Below are positions 6,203 through 11,920 of a stretch of DNA of 11,920 nt, one piece after another. The notes beneath the pieces were generated by a model. That model was not told the DNA's origin and did not search any database. It saw only the letters and a program-made list of their open reading frames with translations. Made by a program: the position numbers and the translations under genes. Numbering within the stretch: position 1 is the first letter of the stretch; each line of letters opens with the position of its first letter. This DNA is from JBDLSY01 sp041170585 (lineage in GTDB: Bacteria; Pseudomonadota; Gammaproteobacteria; Burkholderiales; Burkholderiaceae_C), in contig JBEDNN010000066.1 in the NCBI GenBank assembly GCA_041170585.1, positions 1 through 11,920 of the forward strand, given 5' to 3'.

Positions 6203-7132
6203 ATGAATCACCCTAATTGGACAGAACCAACATTAAACATTAACTTGGCGGCATTGTCTGTAGCTACGGTTATGCCACAACACAGTTACACAATAGAAAA
6301 TAAATTTGAAATACTGGGGCGTATCGAACCCATATTACACAGTGAACCACAAGCCCCCGTGTATCTTAACCCTGAAATGTTAGACTCTTCTAAAACAGCC
6401 TTGGTTAAAGAATGTACACAAGTACTTACGCCAATAACCACTTTATTTACGCAAGACAAACAACTTGCTGAATTAACCGCAACATCTGTCGTAGACTATT
6501 TGTTAGAACACCGTGATTTTTTTCATACGCACGCCTACGTATTAAAAAGGCTTGAACTACCGCATGTTGTGGGTGAGAACACTATTAGTTTACAAGCAAA
6601 GCAAGTTAATGTATTAAAGCAAACATTGTCTGATAATGTTAGCCGATTAGAACAACTATTAAGCCACGCTAAAGCCAATGAAGACATTGCACAACGCTTA
6701 CATCAAATTACTTTGTGCTTATTGGCACAACGGTCAGTCGCGGCAATAACAGACGCGGCACAAGAAGCGATTGCCCATGTATTTGGCTTACAAGACACGG
6801 CTATTCGAGTATGGGGAACTGAAAATTTATACCACGATTTACCTTGTAACCAGCCTGTTAGTGAAGATATTAAAACATTTGCTGACGGCTTAAAACAGCC
6901 TTATTGCGGTGCTTACGCGCCATTTAGCGCTACGGAATGGTTATCAAGGCCTGTCGCCAGCTTAGGCATCATTGCATTGCGGGTTACGCCCAATGCGAAA
7001 GCGTTTGGTTTATTTGTTATCGGTAGTCAAGATAAAGAACACTTTAGCGTCAATAAAGGGACTGATTTTTTAGTACAACTAGGGCAAATATTTAGTGCCA
7101 GTTTAGGTAGAATGCTACCGCCCTATAGTTAA
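6203..7132 (+). CDS. DUF484 family protein
   Basis: This family is found mostly in proteobacteria next to dapF and xerC. It has an N-terminal helical region and a GAF-like C-terminal domain, and its biochemical role is not established. Recognition rests on V-x-D-Y-L-L-E-H-R-D-F-F at about 96-107, L-x-L-P-H near 117-121, S-L-x-x-K-Q-V near 129-135, a following coiled-coil-like segment to about 175, and a GAF-like domain (about 180-305) ending at SLGRMLPPYS. The first 85 or so residues have no counterpart in the family as I know it, making the protein longer (309 residues) than the usual 220-240. Either this is a lineage-specific extension or translation begins further in, for example at the ATG at 6272. 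No Shine-Dalgarno supports either start. xerC does not follow, unlike in many relatives. Confidence 0.85.
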   Translation: MNHPNWTEPTLNINLAALSVATVMPQHSYTIENKFEILGRIEPILHSEPQAPVYLNPEMLDSSKTALVKECTQVLTPITTLFTQDKQLAELTATSVVDYLLEHRDFFHTHAYVLKRLELPHVVGENTISLQAKQVNVLKQTLSDNVSRLEQLLSHAKANEDIAQRLHQITLCLLAQRSVAAITDAAQEAIAHVFGLQDTAIRVWGTENLYHDLPCNQPVSEDIKTFADGLKQPYCGAYAPFSATEWLSRPVASLGIIALRVTPNAKAFGLFVIGSQDKEHFSVNKGTDFLVQLGQIFSASLGRMLPPYS

Positions 7133-7161
7133 TGATTTTAATCGCTATAAAATGGCTGATA

Positions 7162-7234
7162 TAAATATTAATACAAATTAATATAATACAAATATTAATA
7201 CAAATATTAATACAAATACTAATACAAATATTAA
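7162..7234. repeat. Tandem 12-bp AT-rich repeats upstream of ilvE
   Basis: Four consecutive copies of TACAAATATTAA lie at 7187-7198, 7199-7210, 7211-7222 (one T-to-C change) and 7223-7234. Two degraded copies precede them from about 7162. The array fills about half of the gap between the DUF484 gene and ilvE. It holds a TATAAT (7182-7187) at its left part but no matching -35 element. It is too short and spacer-free to be CRISPR. Slippage expansion is the simplest origin; a role as an AT-rich upstream activating region is possible. Confidence 0.85.
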
Positions 7235-7289
7235 ATTAAATAAACATTAATACAATAACTGATATATAAACACACAATAAGGACACTTT

Positions 7290-8216
7290 ATGAGCATGGC
7301 AGACCGCGATGGAAAAATTTGGATGGACGGTAAATTGATTGAATGGCGTGATGCCACGATTCACGTGTTAAGTCATACTTTGCACTATGGCTGTGGTGCA
7401 TTTGAAGGTGTACGTGCTTATGTTATGCCTGATGGTGGTACTGCTATTTTTCGTTTGCAAGAACATACGCAACGCTTATTAAATAGTGCCAAAATTTTAC
7501 GTATGAAAGTGCCTTTTGATTTAGATACTTTAAGCCAAGCACACATTGACGTTGTAGCTGCCAATCAGTTACCCAGTTGTTATATTCGCCCTTTAGTGTG
7601 GATTGGTTCTGAAAAATTAGGTGTATCACCTAAAGGTAATAAAATACATGCTATGGTTGCTGCGTGGGCTTGGGGTGCTTATTTAGGTGAAGATGGCTTA
7701 AAGCGGGGTATTCGCGTTAAAACTAGTAGTTATACCCGCCATCATGTAAACGTCACTATGACTCAAGCCAAGGCCGTGAGTAACTACACCAATAGTATTT
7801 TGGCGAATATGGAAGCAACTGATGATGGTTATGATGAAGCTTTGTTGCTAGACACTACAGGTTTTGTGAGCGAAGGTGCTGGTGAAAATTTGTTTGTGAT
7901 TAAAGACGGCGTTATTTACACCCCTGATTTATCAGCAGGTGCTTTAAATGGGATTACTCGTAATACTATTTTTCATATTTGTCAAGATTTAGGGATTCAA
8001 ATCGTTCAAAAACGTATTACCCGTGATGAGATATATATTTGTGATGAAGCTTTTTTTACAGGTACAGCGGCTGAAGTAACGCCAATTCGTGAATTAGACC
8101 GCTTAGCCATTGGCAGTGGTTCACGTGGACCTATGACTGAAACCATTCAACAGGCATTTTTTGACATTGTCAATGGTAAAAATCCAAAATATGCCCATTG
8201 GCTAACCCGCGTTTAA
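7290..8216 (+). CDS. ilvE: Branched-chain amino acid aminotransferase (class IV, PLP)
   Basis: This enzyme carries out the last step of valine, leucine and isoleucine synthesis: reversible transfer of an amino group from glutamate to the branched 2-oxo acids, in the cytoplasm. Class IV fold-type features are clear. The N-terminal H-x-L-H-Y-G-x-G-A-F-E-G-V-R-A-Y segment is at 29-44. The likely PLP-binding Lys161 lies in Q-A-K-A-V-S-N-Y. SEGAGENLF at 194-202 provides the glutamate near the pyridine ring, and GTAAEVTPIR is conserved near the C-terminus. Length (308) equals the family norm. The ATG at 7290 has a good ribosome binding site, AAGGA at 7279-7283, six bases upstream. The next gene starts 11 bp after the stop. 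The leader contains 12-bp tandem repeats; no attenuator-type leader peptide is seen. Confidence 0.97.
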   Translation: MSMADRDGKIWMDGKLIEWRDATIHVLSHTLHYGCGAFEGVRAYVMPDGGTAIFRLQEHTQRLLNSAKILRMKVPFDLDTLSQAHIDVVAANQLPSCYIRPLVWIGSEKLGVSPKGNKIHAMVAAWAWGAYLGEDGLKRGIRVKTSSYTRHHVNVTMTQAKAVSNYTNSILANMEATDDGYDEALLLDTTGFVSEGAGENLFVIKDGVIYTPDLSAGALNGITRNTIFHICQDLGIQIVQKRITRDEIYICDEAFFTGTAAEVTPIRELDRLAIGSGSRGPMTETIQQAFFDIVNGKNPKYAHWLTRV

Positions 8217-8227
8217 GGGTGTCGTAT

Positions 8228-8428
8228 ATGTCAAAACAAATTGAATTAAAAGCCAGTGAGCTCAATAGCTTAGGTGGTGTGCATTGTCCACCTTCAAATG
8301 CACCCAGCTGGAGTAGCCACCCTAAAGTGTTTATTGACATCGCTAAACAAGGGCAAGGTCGTTGTCATTATTGCGGTACGATTTATAAATTAATAACTAA
8401 TGAAGTATCCATGAGTCATTATCAATAA
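8228..8428 (+). CDS. Small zf-CHCC zinc-finger protein
   Basis: This 66-residue protein belongs to the zf-CHCC type, related to the zinc-binding NDUFS6 subunit of mitochondrial complex I. The bacterial function is unclear. The four presumed ligands are Cys20 (V-H-C-P), His31 (S-H-P-K-V), Cys46 and Cys49 (C-H-Y-C-G-T). The frame is open further upstream to 8198, inside ilvE, but the ATG at 8228 is chosen because AAGGG at 8215-8219 lies eight bases before it. That site overlaps the ilvE stop, so the two genes are probably coupled and cotranscribed. No upstream sequence is needed to complete the domain. Confidence 0.88.
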   Translation: MSKQIELKASELNSLGGVHCPPSNAPSWSSHPKVFIDIAKQGQGRCHYCGTIYKLITNEVSMSHYQ

Positions 8429-8430
8429 AT

Positions 8431-8457
8431 ATATATTAATAAAGATATATTAATAAA
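8431..8457. repeat. Two copies of a 13-bp AT-rich repeat upstream of the dioxygenase gene
   Basis: ATATATTAATAAA occurs at 8431-8443 and again at 8445-8457, separated by a single G, giving a period of 14 bp. The pair occupies most of the 37-bp gap between the zinc-finger gene and the next start codon. No Shine-Dalgarno is visible within or after it. Confidence 0.8.
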
Positions 8458-8465
8458 ACACTACT

Positions 8466-9176
8466 ATGTCTATAATTCAGCTGTTTGAACCTGATTCATG
8501 TACCTTTACTTATGTTGTTTATGATCCAGTTACTTTAAAAGCTGTTATCATTGACCCAGTCGATACTATGTTGGCACGTGATTTAGAGATACTTAAAACC
8601 TATCAATTACATCTGCTATACATTCTTGAAACACACACCCATGCTGATCACATTACCAGTGCTGCCGCATTGGCGGAGCAAACAGGGGCAATTGTTGCAA
8701 CCTCTGCAATTTGTGGTGCACAGGCAGAGCAGTTGTTAAAACATAATGACGTTATCAAGTTTGGTGGATTGTCTTTAACCGTGCTGCATACACCAGGACA
8801 TACCGAAGGCAGTATTAGTTTTTATTTAAACAGTGTGCAATACAATCAACATATATTTACAGGTGATTGTTTGTTAATTAATGGCTGTGGACGAACTGAT
8901 TTTCAATTAGGCAATGCACAAGCACAATACCGTAGCATTACTCAACAATTATTTACCTTACCAGATTCTACAACCGTATGGCCAGGACATGATTACAATG
9001 GTCGATTTCAATCAACAATTGCCATAGAGCGACAACACAATGCTAGATTGATTCAAAACAATACATTAATTACAGAAGATGCGTTCATTCAATTGATGAA
9101 TAATTTAAATTTACCTGTACCAAAACGTATTCATGAAGCCGTTCCCGCCAATTTAGTGTTGGGCGATCTTAAATAA
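8466..9176 (+). CDS. ETHE1-like persulfide dioxygenase (MBL-fold)
   Basis: The likely reaction is oxidation of glutathione persulfide to sulfite with oxygen, using one non-haem iron, in the cytoplasm; it detoxifies sulfide-derived sulfane sulfur. The MBL signature H-T-H-A-D-H is at 57-62. Expected iron ligands by comparison with human ETHE1 are His57, His112 (T-P-G-H-T-E-G-S) and Asp134 (F-T-G-D). The segment L-L-I-N-G-C-G-R-T-D-F-Q (136-147) and the late W-P-G-H-D-Y-N-G (172-179) are typical of the ETHE1 branch and argue against glyoxalase II, as does the lack of its C-terminal helical domain. The ending L-N-L-P-V-P-K-R near 214-221 is also characteristic. Length 236 is normal. The transport pair 13 bp downstream supports a sulfur role. 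The start lacks a Shine-Dalgarno but fits the family. Confidence 0.9.
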   Translation: MSIIQLFEPDSCTFTYVVYDPVTLKAVIIDPVDTMLARDLEILKTYQLHLLYILETHTHADHITSAAALAEQTGAIVATSAICGAQAEQLLKHNDVIKFGGLSLTVLHTPGHTEGSISFYLNSVQYNQHIFTGDCLLINGCGRTDFQLGNAQAQYRSITQQLFTLPDSTTVWPGHDYNGRFQSTIAIERQHNARLIQNNTLITEDAFIQLMNNLNLPVPKRIHEAVPANLVLGDLK

Positions 9177-9189
9177 ATAGGAATAATTG

Positions 9190-9618
9190 ATGAGTAATTT
9201 TTTAAACATAGTACAACCCTTGTTGGGCGGTGTATTAATTGGCTGTGCCAGTTGGTTGCTGCTGTCGTCTATTGGACGTATAGCTGGGATTAGCGGTATT
9301 TTATCGGGTTTATTTTTTTCTAAACCCAGTGAAAGAGCTTGGCGAATTGCTTTTTTAATCGGTTTGATTGTGGGTGGATACGCAACAGCTTCATGGTTTA
9401 CGGCTCCTGTGATGCCATCACGTGCAGTAAGTTTATTGCTTGTTGCAGGTTTATTGGTTGGTTTCGGCACAGTATGGGGTTCAGGTTGTACCAGTGGACA
9501 TGGTGTATGTGGTTTAGGAAGGCGTTCTGTTCGTTCGCTAGTTGCAACACTGACATTTATGACTACTGGCTTTTTAACCGTATTTTTGGTTAATTCAAGT
9601 CATTTTTTTTCTAATTAA
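9190..9618 (+). CDS. YeeE/YedE-type half transporter, PmpA-like (sulfur compound transport)
   Basis: This is an inner membrane protein of 142 residues with about four hydrophobic helices. It belongs to the half-size branch of the YeeE/YedE sulfur-transport family, of which the full-length thiosulfate importer TsuA is a member. The signature G-S-G-C-T-S-G-H-G-V-C-G-L-G (about 97-110) carries conserved cysteines thought to touch the sulfur substrate. It pairs with the following gene; two such halves together make up one full-length protein. ATG at 9190 is preferred over TTG at 9187 because AGGA at 9179-9182 then lies seven bases upstream. Coupling with a persulfide dioxygenase is a recurrent arrangement, as in bigR-type sulfide-response operons. 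No BigR-like regulator is in the window, and the transported compound is not proven. Confidence 0.88.
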   Translation: MSNFLNIVQPLLGGVLIGCASWLLLSSIGRIAGISGILSGLFFSKPSERAWRIAFLIGLIVGGYATASWFTAPVMPSRAVSLLLVAGLLVGFGTVWGSGCTSGHGVCGLGRRSVRSLVATLTFMTTGFLTVFLVNSSHFFSN

Positions 9619-9629
9619 AAATTATCAAA

Positions 9630-9668
9630 CAATACAATAAAGCAATATAATAAAGCAATATAATGAAA
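9630..9668. repeat. Three 13-bp repeats, the last containing a start codon
   Basis: CAATACAATAAAG (9630-9642), CAATATAATAAAG (9643-9655) and CAATATAATGAAA (9656-9668) are tandem copies. An A-to-G change in the third turns ATA into the ATG that begins the next gene. The TAAAG of the second copy lies seven bases upstream of this ATG and could serve as a weak ribosome binding site. Confidence 0.85.
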
Positions 9669-10130
9669 CAATTCTATAAAACAATCCTATACTCTGCTTT
9701 ATCAGGTATTTTATTTTCGGTGGGCTTGGTTATTAGCGGAATGACTAATCCAACTAAAGTATTGGCTTTTTTAAATTTAGCGGGCTTAAAGCAAGGTATT
9801 TCTTGGACAGCACAATCAGGATTTTGGGATCCTTCTTTAGCATTAGTGATGGGTGGTGCATTGTTGGTATCGGCAATAAGTTTTTTACGTGCGTCTGTAG
9901 CGGGGCATAAGCCGTGGTTCACCGAACAGTTTGAGTGGCCCACAAAAAAACAAATTGATCTTCAATTAATCAGTGGTGCAGCTTTATTTGGAGTTGGCTG
10001 GGGTTTAGCTGGTTATTGCCCAGGCCCTGCATTGGCCTCTACTTTAGTGGGTGGACTTGATATGCTTATATTTTTAGCCGCTATGTTATTGGGTATGTTT
10101 GTGGCTAAACTGGTTATTCACCGTCTTTAA
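9663..10130 (+). CDS. YeeE/YedE-type half transporter, PmpB-like (DUF6691 type)
   Basis: This is an inner membrane protein of 155 residues and the second half of the YeeE/YedE pair. It shows L-V-I-S-G-M-T-N-P-x-K-V at about 22-33, typical of this family, a FWDPSLALVMGG segment, and G-W-G-L-A-G-Y-C-P-G-P-A-L near 112-124 with the conserved cysteine. About four hydrophobic helices are evident. With its neighbour it probably forms a channel or transporter for thiosulfate or another sulfane-sulfur compound; the homologous pair in Serratia is known as pmpAB. The gap after the first half is 44 bp and consists largely of 13-bp repeats, with only a weak ribosome binding site. The stop is 16 bp before nadB, suggesting one transcript. 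Confidence 0.87.
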   Translation: MKQFYKTILYSALSGILFSVGLVISGMTNPTKVLAFLNLAGLKQGISWTAQSGFWDPSLALVMGGALLVSAISFLRASVAGHKPWFTEQFEWPTKKQIDLQLISGAALFGVGWGLAGYCPGPALASTLVGGLDMLIFLAAMLLGMFVAKLVIHRL

Positions 10131-10146
10131 CTGTTACAGGAATAAT

Positions 10147-11763
10147 ATGCCTGCTGTTGATATGCAATGTGATGTTTTAATTATTGGAAGCGGTTTAGCT
10201 GGACTAACCGCTGCGCTACATTTGGCTGATACCAAACGTGTGATTATTGTGACTAAAACCGCTTTGGGTGATGGTTCAAGTGCTTGGGCACAAGGCGGAA
10301 TTGCTGCCGTATTAAGTAAAGAAGACAGTTTTTCAGCCCATATTGATGACACCTTAATCGCAGGTGCAGGTTTATGTGATTCTGATGCTACTACGTTTAC
10401 AATTGAGCATGCCCCTCAAGCAATCGCTTGGTTACAGTCTTTAGGTGTGCCATTTTCCGAAGAACAAGGACAATTACACCTTACCCGTGAAGGTGGACAT
10501 AGCCAACGTCGAATCGTTCATGTTACTGACGCAACGGGTGCAGCAGTGCAGCAAGTACTGGTAAAGCATATTAAAAATCACCCAAATATTCAAGTATTAG
10601 AATCGCACATGTTGGTTGATTTAGTGGTTGATAAACCCAAAGAAACGATAGCAAAAAAACGCTGTATGGGTGCCTATATCCTACATGAAGGCAGTGATAC
10701 AGTTCATTCTATCGCGGCTACACACACTATATTAGCTACTGGCGGGGCAGGTAAAGTCTATTTATATACTACAAATCCTGATTCAGCCACAGGTGATGGT
10801 ATTGCCAGTGCATGGCGTGCTGGGTGTCGTATTGCAAATATGGAATTTATTCAATTCCATCCCACTTGTTTATACCACCCCCATGCTAAAAGTTTTTTAA
10901 TTTCAGAAGCTGTTCGAGGTGAAGGCGGCATTTTACTATTACCCGAATCGGTACCTAATGTAAAAAATAGACGCTTTATGTTAGACCATGATTCACGAGC
11001 CGAACTCGCTCCGCGTGATATTGTGGCACGTGCGATTGACTTTGAGATGAAAAAACATGGTATTGATTGTGTTTATTTAGACATTTCACACAAAGACCCC
11101 GATTTTTTACGTACACATTTCCCTAATATTTTGGCACGTTGTTTAGAGTTAGGTATTGACATCACCCAGCAAGGTATTCCTGTTGTCCCTGCTGCACACT
11201 ATACCTGTGGCGGCGTGATGACTGATTTACATGGGCAAACCGACTTACAAGGTTTATTGGCTGTGGGTGAAACGACTTGTACGGGTTTACACGGTGCTAA
11301 CCGTTTGGCTAGTAATTCATTGGTTGAGTGTATGGTATTTGCACAAGCGGCAGCGCAACATATTCAACACAATCATTTACCTTTGCCGACATCATTTGCA
11401 GCTTGGGACGATAGTCAAGTAACCGACGCTGATGAGATGGTTGTGATATCGCATAACTGGGCAGAACTACGCCGTTGTATGTGGAATTATGTTGGAATAG
11501 TGCGTACTACTAAGCGATTGAACCGTGCGGCTCATAGAATTGATTTGCTGCAAGCTGAAATACAAGAATTTTATACACAGTTTCATGTAACCCGCAATTT
11601 GCTAGAGTTACGCAACCTAGTACAAGTCGCTGATTTAATTGTTCAATCTGCATTGTCTCGCCAAGAAAGTCGTGGCTTACACTTTAGCCGCGATTACCCT
11701 AATCAATTATCAAAAGCGGCAGCTACTATTATTGCGGGCAATGGATTGAAATGGTATGAATAA
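10147..11763 (+). CDS. nadB: L-aspartate oxidase
   Basis: This FAD enzyme oxidises L-aspartate to iminoaspartate, which NadA condenses with dihydroxyacetone phosphate to quinolinate, starting NAD synthesis in the cytoplasm. The dinucleotide fold is at the N-terminus (I-I-G-S-G-L-A-G-L-T-A-A-L, 12-24), followed by SSAWAQGGIAAV (44-55). Active-site residues known for the E. coli enzyme have counterparts: Glu115 (LTREGGHS), His244, Arg290 (LAPRDIVARAID), His351 (HYTCGG) and Arg386 (GANRLASNS). Length 538 matches the family (about 540). The frame extends upstream to 10099 inside the preceding gene, but ATG 10147 with AGGA at 10138-10141 is the natural start. It differs from fumarate reductase/SdhA by length and the LASPO-type active site. 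It is 16 bp from the transporter gene, so probably in the same operon. Confidence 0.97.
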   Translation: MPAVDMQCDVLIIGSGLAGLTAALHLADTKRVIIVTKTALGDGSSAWAQGGIAAVLSKEDSFSAHIDDTLIAGAGLCDSDATTFTIEHAPQAIAWLQSLGVPFSEEQGQLHLTREGGHSQRRIVHVTDATGAAVQQVLVKHIKNHPNIQVLESHMLVDLVVDKPKETIAKKRCMGAYILHEGSDTVHSIAATHTILATGGAGKVYLYTTNPDSATGDGIASAWRAGCRIANMEFIQFHPTCLYHPHAKSFLISEAVRGEGGILLLPESVPNVKNRRFMLDHDSRAELAPRDIVARAIDFEMKKHGIDCVYLDISHKDPDFLRTHFPNILARCLELGIDITQQGIPVVPAAHYTCGGVMTDLHGQTDLQGLLAVGETTCTGLHGANRLASNSLVECMVFAQAAAQHIQHNHLPLPTSFAAWDDSQVTDADEMVVISHNWAELRRCMWNYVGIVRTTKRLNRAAHRIDLLQAEIQEFYTQFHVTRNLLELRNLVQVADLIVQSALSRQESRGLHFSRDYPNQLSKAAATIIAGNGLKWYE

Positions 11764-11920
11764 TTTTTGGTAATGTTAAAATATCACTGATTAAATAAAT
11801 TGGTAGTGGTACAAATAGAACTTTGATAATGGTAGATTTTTATGTCAATACTTTATACTGAATGATTATATTTAATAATAAACAGTAATCAATTTACTCA
11901 TTAATAACTAATAATTAATT
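11764..11920. other. AT-rich sequence after nadB with no supported feature
   Basis: The last 157 bp contain no reading frame of useful length, no GC-rich hairpin with a T-run and no promoter with properly spaced elements. A TATACT (11854-11859) and a TTGATA (11823-11828) are present but 25 bp apart. It may be the start of an intergenic region that continues outside the window. Confidence 0.5.

Noticed and set aside
7187..7234. CRISPR array
   Set aside because: The units are only 12 bp, adjoin with no spacers and are nearly pure A/T. There are no cas genes.
8198..8227. Longer zf-CHCC protein starting inside ilvE
   Set aside because: ATG 8228 has AAGGG eight bases upstream and includes the complete zinc-binding domain.
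9187..9189. TTG start for the first YeeE/YedE half
   Set aside because: The directly following ATG at 9190 has better spacing from AGGA and is the more common start codon.
9153..9470. 105-codon reverse-strand frame overlapping the dioxygenase end and the first transporter gene
   Set aside because: It is antisense to two confidently recognised genes and has no family features, so it is a shadow frame.
10099..10146. Upstream ATG giving nadB 16 extra residues
   Set aside because: It lies inside the preceding transporter gene with no binding site, while ATG 10147 has AGGA at the right distance and gives the family's normal N-terminus.
11823..11859. Promoter after nadB (TTGATA and TATACT)
   Set aside because: The two hexamers are 25 bp apart, far from the usual 16-18 bp, and no gene follows within the window.

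Overview
The window joins an accessory region (about 1-5165) to a run of conserved housekeeping and sulfur-metabolism genes (about 5166-11763). The DNA is AT-rich. dapF followed by a DUF484 gene is a gammaproteobacterial arrangement. ilvE next to a small zf-CHCC gene, and a persulfide dioxygenase with two half-size YeeE/YedE transport proteins, fit a gammaproteobacterium exposed to reduced sulfur. I cannot name the genus.

Accessory part. A gamma-class N6-adenine DNA methyltransferase, cut by the left window edge, ends at 2189. It is followed tail-to-tail by a reverse-strand gene for an unrecognised 283-residue protein (2206-3057), whose start is preceded by four head-to-tail GATAAT hexamers. 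A second, almost identical copy of the last 80 bp of the methyltransferase gene follows (3227-3306). It runs through an ATGA overlap into a very AT-rich gene for an unrecognised 591-residue protein with three predicted N-terminal membrane helices (3310-5085). A diverged element of about 60-70 bp, called E here, lies after each of the two cargo genes (3157-3227 and 5101-5164). The region therefore reads as two tandem modules, [methyltransferase tail | cargo | E], which suggests that two alternative alleles of one variable locus upstream of dapF have been joined. The methyltransferase and the translationally coupled membrane protein are a candidate two-gene system that I do not recognise.

Conserved part. 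dapF (lysine and peptidoglycan precursor synthesis) and a DUF484 gene are followed by ilvE (branched-chain amino acid transaminase) and a 66-residue zf-CHCC protein whose ribosome binding site overlaps the ilvE stop. Next comes a probable operon: an ETHE1-like persulfide dioxygenase, two small YeeE/YedE-type membrane proteins (PmpA/PmpB-like) and nadB (L-aspartate oxidase, first step of NAD synthesis). The first three plausibly work together in moving and oxidising reduced sulfur. nadB may simply share the transcript.

Several gaps just upstream of start codons contain short AT-rich tandem repeats with periods of 6, 12, 13 or 14 bp, and one 13-bp array includes a start codon. No tRNA, rRNA, CRISPR array, transposase, integrase or strong GC-rich terminator was seen. 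Apart from the region between the two cargo genes (3058-3309, described below), no gap approaches 300 bp. The last 157 bp hold nothing I can support.
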